51,285 bases of DNA from Xenococcaceae cyanobacterium MO_167.B27 (GTDB lineage: Bacteria > Cyanobacteriota > Cyanobacteriia > Cyanobacteriales > Xenococcaceae). The notes under the pieces were generated by a model. The model made no database searches. It was not told the origin of the DNA and saw only the letters and a list, made by a program, of their open reading frames with translations. The position numbers and the translations under genes were made by a program. The stretch spans positions 1-51,285 of the forward strand of contig JASJCP010000013.1 of NCBI GenBank assembly GCA_030065935.1, written 5' to 3'. Shown here piece by piece: positions 24,647 through 33,776 of this stretch (positions are counted from its first letter, which is position 1; each line of letters starts with the position of its first letter).

Positions 24647-25507
24647 CTAATTCCAGTGAGATAAATCTCGGTCAATTAAAATAGCTAACCTCTCAATTTC
24701 TTCCTCAAAGATATTGTATAGTCGCTTTCGATCATCTTCTGAAAAGGGAGGAGTAATTGAAATATTAGAAGATACATTATTCAAGTTTTCAATTGCAACT
24801 AATACGCCAGTTTTTTTGATATTTTCGGCGACTCGATCGCCGACAACTGAACGAATAAACCTGGAAGTAGATTTAATAAAATTATTGACTTGAGGGATCC
24901 GGTAGGAATGAGAAACATTGATTTTTTTCTCAAAGGTAGGTGATTTATGAGTTGGATCGACACCTAAAAATTGAAAAATTTTTTGCAAAACAACTTCCGA
25001 ATCTGATTGTATATCTTCATACAAGACAATGTGAATTTGATGCGGTTTAAAAAAATCAAGATAACTTTCCAATTGAGAAGCATATTTTCCCAGTTTAATA
25101 TAATTAGGATTTTCTTCTAAAGCATCCCAGAAATTTAATTTGTTTTTTGGTAAATTGCCTCCTCTGATTTCGTCGAGATGGTGAGAAAAAGCTCTATCTA
25201 TTGGATTTCGTAAAGATAATAACAGTTTGATGTTTGGATTATATTTATAAATTCTCTGGGGAACTGTAGAATCAGGGAAATAGAGTGGTGAAAACTCACC
25301 GTTTTTCCAAAAACCAAACTCAAAGCCCTGATGATACCATTCATATCCGAGTTGATAGCGATCTTCTCGGTTGAAAAAGTACAACTCTTTGTTATAGAGA
25401 ACTTTAGAAAAACGAATATCAGGGTGTTCTTCCAAACATTTAGCAATCCAGGTAGTAGCAGATTTATGGACACCAATACCAATAAAATCAAGTCTTTTAC
25501 TTTTCAT
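24647..25507 (-). CDS. Sulfotransferase (PAPS-dependent), copy 2
   Basis: This is a sulfotransferase of about 286 residues. The P-loop region is IGIGVHKSATTWIAKCLEEH, with the K-S-x-T-T-W core, and the 3'-phosphate strand is LLLSLRNPIDRAFSHHLDE. A later IHIVLYEDIQSDSEVVLQKI matches the family's third conserved block. The frame reaches GTG at 25537, which overlaps the preceding gene's stop as GTGA. The ATG at 25507 has an upstream GAGGAA ribosome binding site and gives the usual MKSKRLDFIGIG start, so the ATG is preferred. Either way it is directly coupled to the Wzy-like gene. Confidence 0.87.
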   Translation of the reverse strand: MKSKRLDFIGIGVHKSATTWIAKCLEEHPDIRFSKVLYNKELYFFNREDRYQLGYEWYHQGFEFGFWKNGEFSPLYFPDSTVPQRIYKYNPNIKLLLSLRNPIDRAFSHHLDEIRGGNLPKNKLNFWDALEENPNYIKLGKYASQLESYLDFFKPHQIHIVLYEDIQSDSEVVLQKIFQFLGVDPTHKSPTFEKKINVSHSYRIPQVNNFIKSTSRFIRSVVGDRVAENIKKTGVLVAIENLNNVSSNISITPPFSEDDRKRLYNIFEEEIERLAILIDRDLSHWN

Positions 25508-25533
25508 GTTTATTAACAATTCCTCAACTAAAA

Positions 25534-26970
25534 TCACTGATTATAAATCTCTCGTGAAGACTGATTAATTTGCATGGCACGTTGGTTTTGATAATACTTA
25601 CGACCTGCCAGACCCATACCTAAAAAGCTCCAAAGACATATACCATGTACGCCAGCATGAGAACTAGCTAAAGGGATCATAAATAAGATACTCATAGAAA
25701 CACCACTGGCAATATTGGCAAATTGATCACGGCTACGGCGAGAGAACTGCCACAATTCAAAAATAAGTTTGAGCATCCCACTCAGATAAAGGATTCCTCC
25801 AAACCAGCCAAGGGAAGAAAAAATAGCTAAAATGCCACTATCCCACACTAAACTTTCTTCTTTATTTCCTATCCCGATTCCGATTAAAGCCATCAGAGGA
25901 TTGCTAAAAAATATATCGTAAGCACCCAATCTTGTTTGTCCACTGCGGTCATCTTCAAGACTTGACAAAGTCTCAATACGAGAAGTGATATTTTCCGAAA
26001 ATGAGTCGATGCTAATCAAAGGAACAAGCAACATGGTAATCATCATCACAATAATGATTAGACGAATCTGATGTTTTGACTTGAGAGAAGAAAATATAAT
26101 CAGCAACGCCCCAAACCAGCCTAACCAAACAGTGCGCGATTTTGCTAGCAATAAAGTTAAGTAACCAACTGCTGAGGCAGAAATACTTAAAACTCCTGTC
26201 TGATTGATTAATATCAATAGACCTGCCATCATAAATACTGCAAATGTATAGTACGCATTCATCGTACTCCACACCCTTATCCCCAAGCTTTTAGGCTTGC
26301 CAGCAGTCCACATTTCTGTACTATTAAGCCAGAATTGATCCCACTCAGGTGCAACTAGATACTGAAATACTCCATAAACTCCCATCACCAATACACCCCA
26401 GAAAAAAACACGCTGAATATTCTGGCGATAGCTGGGATAATCTCGCCAATTTACAAATAGATGGAAGCTTAACAGAACTGGAGTCAGCCACGTTAGTCCC
26501 GCTATTCCAACAGCAATGGGTGAAGTCCGAACGAATCCAAGGCAAATACCAAAAAAAATACTGGTAAAGCAGAGAATAAAAGGTAAGCCACCCTGCCGAT
26601 GAGCTTTGGGAAGATGTTGATAAAGGGTAACTAGAGTAACTAAAACTACTAAGAAAGGAGCTAGTAGTATGGGACTTGGGTCAGTGAAGCCACTCCGATA
26701 ATCTGCTAAACGTCGGACAAAAGGGGACAAAAAGCAGAGCCACCAGGTAAAACCTAGATAGAGAATAGGAGCGCGAAAATACAGAAATACTGCTACTACA
26801 AACGCTCCTGCTGGAAAAACCAGATTCAAGATTTTGCCAGCACCTACCAGAATTAATAATACTGAACAGAATACAAATCCCAGGATTGCTGTCCATGCTG
26901 GTGCGGGTTGCAGTATTCCTAGAGAGCTTTTTTGAGGGGAATAACTCACAAGTTTCTGCCTATAACTCAT
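25534..26970 (-). CDS. Wzy/O-antigen-ligase-like polymerase
   Basis: This 478-residue integral membrane protein has about eleven to twelve predicted helices and a large periplasmic loop near 220-260 (WDQFWLNSTEMWTAGKPKSL). The LAKSRTVWLGWFGALL segment followed by RIETLSSLEDDRSGQTRLGA is characteristic of the Wzy_C/O-antigen ligase domain, whose arginines contact the lipid-linked substrate. I infer that it polymerises or ligates the repeat unit on the periplasmic side. It is the only polymerase-like gene seen in the locus. Its first codons overlap the 3' end of the methyltransferase gene by 11 bp, which supports a single operon. Confidence 0.85.
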   Translation of the reverse strand: MSYRQKLVSYSPQKSSLGILQPAPAWTAILGFVFCSVLLILVGAGKILNLVFPAGAFVVAVFLYFRAPILYLGFTWWLCFLSPFVRRLADYRSGFTDPSPILLAPFLVVLVTLVTLYQHLPKAHRQGGLPFILCFTSIFFGICLGFVRTSPIAVGIAGLTWLTPVLLSFHLFVNWRDYPSYRQNIQRVFFWGVLVMGVYGVFQYLVAPEWDQFWLNSTEMWTAGKPKSLGIRVWSTMNAYYTFAVFMMAGLLILINQTGVLSISASAVGYLTLLLAKSRTVWLGWFGALLIIFSSLKSKHQIRLIIIVMMITMLLVPLISIDSFSENITSRIETLSSLEDDRSGQTRLGAYDIFFSNPLMALIGIGIGNKEESLVWDSGILAIFSSLGWFGGILYLSGMLKLIFELWQFSRRSRDQFANIASGVSMSILFMIPLASSHAGVHGICLWSFLGMGLAGRKYYQNQRAMQINQSSREIYNQ

Positions 26971-27673
26971 CTATAATTTTGATTCCATCGACTATGAGAG
27001 AGGGCAACCGCTGTATGTAGTCTAAAGAAAAAATAAATCTCTTATCCTCTGACTGCTGGTATTCTAAGTCTGACTCTGAAGGAGTCACATTAAAAAACTT
27101 GCCATACTTGTCACAGTACATTATGGGACGTGGCATTAACCCTGCCATTTTTATTATCAATGGTAAAGAGTAAATAGACCATCGTGTTTTGTGTCTCTCA
27201 GGGTGAGTCCAAGATCTGCCTTTTCCAAGAGGTTCAATCTTCTCGTAAGTTCGTAAATCATAGTCAGGGACTATTATTCGCAAAACTCCGTATGGTTTTA
27301 GGATTCGATGAAACTCTTTCAGCAACTCAAGAGCTTCATCCATGAACAAATGCTCTAAAAAATGCTCCGAAAAAATGAAGTCAAAAGTGTTATCTTCAAA
27401 ATCTAATTTATCTCCTGCTTGATAGTAAAATTCGCGAAAATCTGTTTTTGAGTAACACTTTTTTAATTCTTGCGGTGTGTGAAGTGGTTTGACAGCCCGA
27501 TAAACGGCGCGGGCAGAAGATATCCATTTACCTTGCTGCAATTCAGCTTTAAAATGGGTTTTCCAATCTACTTCACTATCGCCTAGATGGATCCAAGAAG
27601 GATCGGCGATTGTCTCAAGTATCTGAGAAGGCAATCTTTCAAATCTTGATGCTCCTACATGTAACCTTTTCAT
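26960..27673 (-). CDS. Class I SAM-dependent methyltransferase-like protein
   Basis: This 237-residue protein has a methyltransferase-11-like core. DFIFSEHFLEHLFMDEALEL and LLKEFHRILKPYGVLRIIVP (about 102-141) match motifs post-I and III of class I methyltransferases acting on small molecules. The first motif, which normally holds the glycine-rich SAM loop, reads RLHVGASRFERLP near the N-terminus and is short, so the domain begins almost at residue 1. This pattern is common in polysaccharide-cluster methyltransferases. It overlaps the Wzy-like gene by 11 bp. A role in O-methylating a sugar is plausible but unproven. Confidence 0.75.
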   Translation of the reverse strand: MKRLHVGASRFERLPSQILETIADPSWIHLGDSEVDWKTHFKAELQQGKWISSARAVYRAVKPLHTPQELKKCYSKTDFREFYYQAGDKLDFEDNTFDFIFSEHFLEHLFMDEALELLKEFHRILKPYGVLRIIVPDYDLRTYEKIEPLGKGRSWTHPERHKTRWSIYSLPLIIKMAGLMPRPIMYCDKYGKFFNVTPSESDLEYQQSEDKRFIFSLDYIQRLPSLIVDGIKIIDEL

Positions 27674-27698
27674 AGGTGGTTGATTATCCCTATATTAT

Positions 27699-28643
27699 CT
27701 ATATTTTTATATTCTCTACTTTTGTTTGTCTCCAAGTTTGCCAACCCTGCCATAGTCCCTGAAAAGATGCCAGCAGTTTTTGTCCTGCTAGAAAACTCTC
27801 ACTCGGTAAAAATCGCAAGTATTGTAGAAAACCTCGATTAGCTCGCGTTCCGACTAATATTGCCCATGAAAGAAATAAAGTACGTCTTAAAGGAGATAGG
27901 TGTTCTAGTAAAACTAAAGTCTGATTATGCACTCGATTGATCGTCGCAATTTCACTAAATTTGCCTCGCTGATCTTCGTCAAAACGCTGTGCAAAATAGT
28001 GATCTATAGCAACTGATGGATCGTATATCAGTTTCCAGCCTCTTCGTCGTACTGCCAAACAAAATGATAAATCGTTATGAACTTGGGCTCCTGTACCTCG
28101 TAAACGCTCATCAAATCGTAATCCAGCAATGGTATCCTTGCGAAAGCTCATATTTGCCCCTTTTAGTATATCTACCTCGCGAGGTTCTCCTACACCCAGA
28201 TGATGATTGCCAATAGTTCCACCAAACCACTGTAGTTTACCTACTGTTTTTTTTGTACCTTCTATTAACTTATTATCTATATATAAGAAGTCACGACCAC
28301 CAACGCCACCTATAGTTTTGTCAACTAAATAGTGAGCTTCAATCCTTTCTAACCAATCAACATGAGGCGCAGCATCATCATCTGTAATGGCAATGATTTC
28401 GCCCTTGGCTTCATCGAGACCTGCATTTAAAGCTGCTACTTGACCTGTAACCGTTACTTTAACAGTACTTAATGGTAAAGGGTCCAGATGACAATTTTCC
28501 AAAAACGACCAAGTTTCAGAATCAATATCGCGCACGATTACCAATACTTCATCGGGCGATCGCCTTTGTTTTTTTAAGGCTTCTAGGCAACGCACTAGGT
28601 CTTTTGGACGACGATAAGTAGGTACGAGAACGGTAATATTCAT
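27699..28643 (-). CDS. GT2-family glycosyltransferase
   Basis: This 314-residue GT-A-fold enzyme begins MNITVLVPTYRRPKDLVRCL, the standard nucleotide-binding start. The metal/donor DxD is within AITDDDAAPHVDW (about 90-102). GANMSFRKDTIAGLRFDERL and a GTGAQVHNDLSFCLAVRRRG stretch form the acceptor-side ED-like region typical of the family. A weakly hydrophobic C-terminal part may contact the membrane. It sits 25 bp upstream of the methyltransferase on the same strand. The sugar is unknown. Confidence 0.9.
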   Translation of the reverse strand: MNITVLVPTYRRPKDLVRCLEALKKQRRSPDEVLVIVRDIDSETWSFLENCHLDPLPLSTVKVTVTGQVAALNAGLDEAKGEIIAITDDDAAPHVDWLERIEAHYLVDKTIGGVGGRDFLYIDNKLIEGTKKTVGKLQWFGGTIGNHHLGVGEPREVDILKGANMSFRKDTIAGLRFDERLRGTGAQVHNDLSFCLAVRRRGWKLIYDPSVAIDHYFAQRFDEDQRGKFSEIATINRVHNQTLVLLEHLSPLRRTLFLSWAILVGTRANRGFLQYLRFLPSESFLAGQKLLASFQGLWQGWQTWRQTKVENIKI

Positions 28644-28781
28644 TAAAGTTTTATCTCTCTAGTTCGTCAAACAGATTTCAGATAAAGAATGGAGACACAA
28701 TGTTAATTTCTCTTGCTAAAAGTAGATTGAATTAAATTAAATAAGTAGCCGATTCGGGCAAATTTTACAAACATTCTTGGT

Positions 28782-29639
28782 TTACCATAAGTATCCTAAT
28801 TCAGACATTGTTGGTTCTATTATTTCTTTTATTTCTCCCAAAGTATTACTATCCAATGACTTTAATCTTTTAGGATTTCTGGTTAAATCTATATTAATTT
28901 TACAAAACTCTATAATTGATTCAGGATATCTTATGTCTGCAAATTCAGCAATTTCAGTTATTATTTTTTTTGGTGAATTAATCAAATCTTCATAACGTAT
29001 TTCCAAATAATTATCTGGTGCTATTTTTCTGCCTGCTTGAGTAGCTATTTTCATGGTTTCAACCCACTGTTTAGCTAACACAGCGTTAGGAGATAATTTA
29101 TCAATTTCTTCATTCCATCCTGGTGGTTTTGCTCCCCAATAATTGAGAGAAATTCCCATCATGGTTTTAACAAATAAAGGAATAGCAGGTATAAACATAT
29201 ACCATTCCCAAATAGGTATTTTTCTTAGTTTATCCCAAACTTCTGTCCAATAAAGCGGTCTTTTGTATTCTTTTTTAGTTGAAGCAATTACTGCACGTCC
29301 ATCTCTAATAATATGTATAATTTTTGCATCTGGAAAAACAGACACTATAAAAGGAATACGCAGACAATTTCTCGGAGTTTTGTCACAAATGCGTTCTTTA
29401 CCTGACTTTTGTAAGTATCTTATGAATTTTTTTTCTATATGCTTTTTAATCTTTTGATTTAGATCGTTTTCTGTTAGTTGGTCATCACCTTTAAAAACAT
29501 TTCCCCACATCCAAATATTATTAGTTTCTGTCCAGGTCGCAAAACTGGGATGCTGTTTTAATGCTTTACCCAAAAAACTCGTACCAGAATGTGCTGCTCC
29601 AAGGATAAAAATAGGTTTTTCAATTTGTTTTTTTTGCAT
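28782..29639 (-). CDS. Sulfotransferase (PAPS-dependent), copy 3
   Basis: This 285-residue protein has the P-loop IFILGAAHSGTSFLGKALKQ (from residue 10), where His replaces the usual Arg/Lys before Ser-Gly-Thr-Ser. The 3'-phosphate strand is KIIHIIRDGRAVIASTKKEY, followed by a third block NYLEIRYEDLINSPKKIITE. It belongs to the generic sulfotransferase family seen in cyanobacterial polysaccharide clusters and is only distantly related in sequence to the other copies. It is separated from the GT2 gene by 138 bp and from the propeller gene by about 270 bp, so it may have its own promoter. Confidence 0.85.
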   Translation of the reverse strand: MQKKQIEKPIFILGAAHSGTSFLGKALKQHPSFATWTETNNIWMWGNVFKGDDQLTENDLNQKIKKHIEKKFIRYLQKSGKERICDKTPRNCLRIPFIVSVFPDAKIIHIIRDGRAVIASTKKEYKRPLYWTEVWDKLRKIPIWEWYMFIPAIPLFVKTMMGISLNYWGAKPPGWNEEIDKLSPNAVLAKQWVETMKIATQAGRKIAPDNYLEIRYEDLINSPKKIITEIAEFADIRYPESIIEFCKINIDLTRNPKRLKSLDSNTLGEIKEIIEPTMSELGYLW

Positions 29640-29908
29640 GCTCAGTCTCGCTATTTTTTAGTTATTATCATACAATATCTCATCAAAAAGCTATTCCCTA
29701 TCTGGGACAACCTAGCACGACACTATATTAAATTTTCATGATAAATCTAGAAAACATCTATTTTTTAATAACTGAGAGATATTGCTCGAACAATTACAAA
29801 TCGGGCGGAGAAACGGCGATCGCATTCTGGTGATGCTTTCTGTATATATTCTTGAATTAGTTGAATGAAGTTTTATTTTATGTTATTTAATTATGAGAAG
29901 ATAGTATA

Positions 29909-31852
29909 TTACTGTTGAATGGTCAATAAACTATCCGTCACAACTTGTTTTAAAGTTTTAACCGAGCCATCTGACCAAGTAACTTGGACTTGAGCCTTGT
30001 CGTATTTACCTAACCCAAAATAAAGACGATAATGTCCCTGGGAATACCTAGAACCCTCATTTTGTCCTATCTGTTGAAGTTGAATAGTATCTGGAGTTTT
30101 CACTTCAACACTCGAACCAATAGCTTGCTGATTATTGTTTGAACCAATTAGTTTGACTTCTAGCCAATGATTCTCGGCTGTATTGTTCCGATACAACTCT
30201 ACTCTCCAAGAATCTATGTTTGAGCCTATAGGAATTTTGTTTAGTAAAGGTAACTTTTTCCAAAGTGGTGGACTAAATCTAACTCCAATAATTAAGTCGC
30301 GATCTCCATCAAGATCTGCGTCTGCCCAATTAGCGCGACCTTCAAAAATTCTGGCTGGAAATTGATAGCGCAGTAACTTAGTCGCGACAAACTTGTGATC
30401 GGGAGTTTGGCGGAAAAGTCCATTCGGCAGAATATACAAGTCTGTTAGTCCGTCGTTATCATAATCAACCCAACTAGCTGCTCGACTTTTTTTTGGTAAT
30501 CCCAAAGATTTTGGATTGACTAGGTCATATTTACCATTTTGATTCACTAATAATGTATTCTTCTTATGAGAAGAACTAAATATATCTAGATCGCCATCGT
30601 TATCGTAATCTGCGACTGAGAGCTTAATTGGTCTAGCAGCATTTGAACCAAGAACTTGAGGTTCAAATTTGCCTTCTTGGTTAGTGTAAAGTATAAATTT
30701 GTCATCTTGAGCCCAAAATAAATCGCTATCATTATCTCTGTCTGCATCTAGCCAAACAAAATGCCCCCTAGCAGATGTATCTAATCCGACATTTTGGGCA
30801 ACATTTGTAAATCTACCATCAGACTCCTGATGTAATAGTTGATTCTTATTAAACTTGGATTTAAAAGCATTGCCACATACCATATATAGATCTAGCTTGT
30901 TGTCATTATCAAAGTCGTTCCATGCTACTTGTCGCCCGGGACATCCCTCTTTAGCAAATCCTTTAACATCAGCAAGATTAGTATATTTTGAATCTTTATT
31001 TGTCATCAATTCATCATGAAACTTATAAGGATAGTCTGATATCCGTCCTTTTAAAGCACCCCGTGAAATAAAGACATCCAAATCTCCGTTGCCATCATAA
31101 TCAGCCCATGCCATACCATGACGATCCTGGCATTGAAGGACTATTTCGTGAGAAGTCGGGTGTATCTTTTGATGACCAATATAAACCTGTTCTAAGGGAA
31201 TAGTTTCATCAAGCTTGAGAAACAAAGGCATAGAGGCTAAATTTTTCAAATCCACAACTAATGAACTATCAGTATTGGAATTGAAATCTAATATCGAATT
31301 AATTAATCCAGTAGGCAAAGTTTCTTCTTGAAGCTCAAGATCGAACAAATCATTGTTAATGATGCTTATTCCCGGACCAATTCTTTGTAGTTGTCCTCCA
31401 ACAGCATTAATATTAATATCTTTTAATTGATGAGCGCGGATGGTAAGCTCCGATCCTTGGTAAATATACAATCCCGGAGCGTCAACTTCTGGTTCAGAAT
31501 CTTGCTTTTCCCATCCAGGGAAATTGCGATTTTGATCTAAGTTCCATTCAGACAAAACATCATTATTGAATTTGCCCTTTTCATCCCCCAGTAAAAGGCT
31601 TTGTCGACCATCATGATTAATTGTAAAAAGATCGAAATTACCATCATTATTGACATCTACTATTCCCAAATCCATGAGAATAAAACTTTGAACATCTAGC
31701 TTTTCCGAAGTAAACCAATTTTTAGACTGGAGCATTGATTCTTTGGGAAAAGCGATCGTAGAAATCTGAACCAAAATTATTGCTCCGGCAACAAAAAGGA
31801 AGATTAACCAAAATATCTTGGGTAAGAGACGATAAAAATGAAGTAATTTCAT
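29909..31852 (-). CDS. Membrane-anchored FG-GAP/VCBS propeller with C-terminal ASPIC/UnbV domain
   Basis: This 647-residue protein has one N-terminal transmembrane helix (about 13-34, FWLIFLFVAGAIILVQ), after which the body is predicted to face the periplasm or cell surface. Seven Ca2+-type Dx(D/N)xDGxxD loops can be picked out: DVNNDGNFD, DYDGNGDLD, DFDNDNKLD, DADRDNDSD, DYDNDGDLD, DYDNDGLTD and DADLDGDRD. These suggest a seven-bladed beta-propeller. The C-terminal stretch from WLEVKLIGSNNNQQAIGSSV to TWSDGSVKTL matches the ASPIC/UnbV domain. Its ATG overlaps the stop of the upstream sulfotransferase as ATGA, so the two are translationally coupled. I infer a surface carbohydrate-binding or anchoring role. 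Confidence 0.82.
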   Translation of the reverse strand: MKLLHFYRLLPKIFWLIFLFVAGAIILVQISTIAFPKESMLQSKNWFTSEKLDVQSFILMDLGIVDVNNDGNFDLFTINHDGRQSLLLGDEKGKFNNDVLSEWNLDQNRNFPGWEKQDSEPEVDAPGLYIYQGSELTIRAHQLKDININAVGGQLQRIGPGISIINNDLFDLELQEETLPTGLINSILDFNSNTDSSLVVDLKNLASMPLFLKLDETIPLEQVYIGHQKIHPTSHEIVLQCQDRHGMAWADYDGNGDLDVFISRGALKGRISDYPYKFHDELMTNKDSKYTNLADVKGFAKEGCPGRQVAWNDFDNDNKLDLYMVCGNAFKSKFNKNQLLHQESDGRFTNVAQNVGLDTSARGHFVWLDADRDNDSDLFWAQDDKFILYTNQEGKFEPQVLGSNAARPIKLSVADYDNDGDLDIFSSSHKKNTLLVNQNGKYDLVNPKSLGLPKKSRAASWVDYDNDGLTDLYILPNGLFRQTPDHKFVATKLLRYQFPARIFEGRANWADADLDGDRDLIIGVRFSPPLWKKLPLLNKIPIGSNIDSWRVELYRNNTAENHWLEVKLIGSNNNQQAIGSSVEVKTPDTIQLQQIGQNEGSRYSQGHYRLYFGLGKYDKAQVQVTWSDGSVKTLKQVVTDSLLTIQQ

Positions 31853-32772
31853 GAATGCACGATTAATTTTTTAGAATTGGAGGTATAGCCATAAATCTCT
31901 AGCTCGGTTTTCGCAATTATTTCCGCAGCTTCAATTTCCTTACGTTCGCGCCGTTTGTAAATCCCAATTGACGTTGAGCGCGCTCGCTCGAACATTTTTT
32001 GAAGTCTTTTGTTCATCTTGCAACCACAGTGTTTAACTACTAAATCAGCATATTTAAGAGGCTCACTGACTAAATCTTCGTATTTCAATAATAATACTCG
32101 ACCGCTAATCATAACATCGGGGTGAGAAAAGAAATCATGGCATCGACGAACCATTTCCTTCCACATCCAGATTGCTCTAACATAAGGAGTACAGGCTAGA
32201 AATTCCTTTTCCTTACCATTTTCTACCCACCAAGGTATGTAAACGTTGCCACATTTTCGACCTAAAGGTAATTCCCTTGACTGTAAAGTCATTAAATGTT
32301 GGTCAGTAAATAAGTTAAAAGTTCTAACAAGAGAATCTGCTGCATCCCTTCCATCTCGGTATATATGGATAATTCGGCAATTGGGTAAGGAATTGTAAGC
32401 GTATTCTGGTGCAAAACCTAGAAATGGTTCTTTATAAACTATATTTTTGATGGGACCCTTGCGATAAAAAGCTTCAATTAGCTCATTAAAACTTAAGTAA
32501 CCTTTAACCCATTTGGAAAGAGCTGAATATCTCGATCTAATTTCACCAGACTCAGCATGATTGAATAATATAGATAAGAACGAAAAACTAAGAGCTTCAT
32601 AAATATCTGGTGACAAATGCTGATTAACAATGTGAGGAATTGGATAGGGAAGCAAACGTTCTGAAGTACATTCGGAATAAGGTAAAGCCTTCAAGCAGTC
32701 TATCAAGAATGTAGTTCCCGATCTAGGAAATCCTAGAATAATATTGTATTGATATTTATCGTATTGGTACAT
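31849..32772 (-). CDS. Sulfotransferase (PAPS-dependent), copy 4 (paralogue of copy 6)
   Basis: This sulfotransferase has about 307 residues. The P-loop is NIILGFPRSGTTFLIDCLKA and the 3'-phosphate strand is CRIIHIYRDGRDAADSLVRT. A long block including YVRAIWMWKEMVRRCHDFF and LLLKYEDLVSEPLKYADLVV is nearly shared with the gene at 34800-35762, so the two are paralogues. The longest frame opens at TTG 32778, but the ATG at 32772 (MYQYDKYQ) is preferred. It overlaps the propeller gene by 4 bp. The two paralogues may sulfate related positions. Confidence 0.88.
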   Translation of the reverse strand: MYQYDKYQYNIILGFPRSGTTFLIDCLKALPYSECTSERLLPYPIPHIVNQHLSPDIYEALSFSFLSILFNHAESGEIRSRYSALSKWVKGYLSFNELIEAFYRKGPIKNIVYKEPFLGFAPEYAYNSLPNCRIIHIYRDGRDAADSLVRTFNLFTDQHLMTLQSRELPLGRKCGNVYIPWWVENGKEKEFLACTPYVRAIWMWKEMVRRCHDFFSHPDVMISGRVLLLKYEDLVSEPLKYADLVVKHCGCKMNKRLQKMFERARSTSIGIYKRRERKEIEAAEIIAKTELEIYGYTSNSKKLIVHS

Positions 32773-32816
32773 AATCAACAGTGCTTTAAGTTGTTTAAAA
32801 TGCTATTTTGTAAAGA

Positions 32817-33731
32817 TTACTTAATTGGGTTATGAATAACTTTTGAAGGAGAGATAATCGAGCTATTAGAAAAGTAATAAATAGCAAGTCTTATTGATTT
32901 TAAAGCTCTGAATAAGCCATATAAATCTAGTCTTTTGATTTTAGAAACAAGTAAATGAAGTGGAGCTAACAGAATATAAGCAAGAGTTTTTCTAAAATCT
33001 TTTTCATATTGCCAGTATGATTTCGTAGTTGCGTACAATCGAGAAGCATCAATAAATTGCTTGTAAAATTGGCGATTAATAGAGGATGGATAATGTTCTA
33101 CATATAATTTATCTTCATATACAATTTGATAGTTTAGAGAAGTAGCATGTCTAGCTATATCTATCTCTTCAGAACCATAGCGCAGATTTTCGTCAAAAAG
33201 TGCTTGCTCGAATAGTTGACGAGGAAAAATAGTAGAGTTGATAACAATAGAAAGATATTCTTGTTGTACTGTTATTCGTTGAAATCCCCAAAAATCAGAG
33301 TTACTAGGAACGATTTTACGAACTTCTCCTTCCCATTTACCTCCTCCTCCGTGGTTCATTTCGTAACCTGTAATAATATTATTGGGTTGAGATGAAACAA
33401 TAAGCTCCTTGGCTATAGAGAAAAACTCTGATGGTACGCAAACATCATCATCTATAAAAATTAAGTGACTACAACTGGCGCGACGAATGCACGAGTTACG
33501 GTTAGGGGCAAGTCCACGCTGTGGACCCCTTTGATAAATCACACCGGGATAATCTTTAATAACTTCTAGATTTGATTTATTATCAGGACTATCATCACTA
33601 ACAATTATTTCCTCTGGCTTTTCTGAGCATTGAAAGACACTAGATAGACATTTTTGAAGTTCATTTGGTCTCTTGAAAGTACAAATGCATAAACTTATCG
33701 AATATCTATTTTTGTTGAATTTTGTGTTCAT
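32817..33731 (-). CDS. GT2-family glycosyltransferase
   Basis: This 304-residue GT-A enzyme begins with YSISLCICTFKRPNELQKCL. The donor/metal motif is SHLIFIDDDVCVPSEFF (about 90-106). Downstream, FDENLRYGSEEIDIARHATS supplies the ED-type acceptor-side acid. The C-terminus has a hydrophobic/basic amphipathic stretch (LAYILLAPLHLLVSKIKRL), consistent with peripheral membrane attachment. It lies between two sulfotransferase genes with short gaps (about 44 and 45 bp), so it is probably part of one transcript. Confidence 0.9.
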   Translation of the reverse strand: MNTKFNKNRYSISLCICTFKRPNELQKCLSSVFQCSEKPEEIIVSDDSPDNKSNLEVIKDYPGVIYQRGPQRGLAPNRNSCIRRASCSHLIFIDDDVCVPSEFFSIAKELIVSSQPNNIITGYEMNHGGGGKWEGEVRKIVPSNSDFWGFQRITVQQEYLSIVINSTIFPRQLFEQALFDENLRYGSEEIDIARHATSLNYQIVYEDKLYVEHYPSSINRQFYKQFIDASRLYATTKSYWQYEKDFRKTLAYILLAPLHLLVSKIKRLDLYGLFRALKSIRLAIYYFSNSSIISPSKVIHNPIK

Positions 33732-33776
33732 GATTTCTATTTATTTTGTAAGTAATATTAATACCCAAAAAACAGA

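Noticed and set aside
29700-29880. Short minus-strand open stretch (FIQLIQEYIQKASPECDRRF) between sulfotransferase copy 3 and the propeller gene
   Set aside because: It is about 35 codons with a stop directly before it, no start codon and no recognisable domain.
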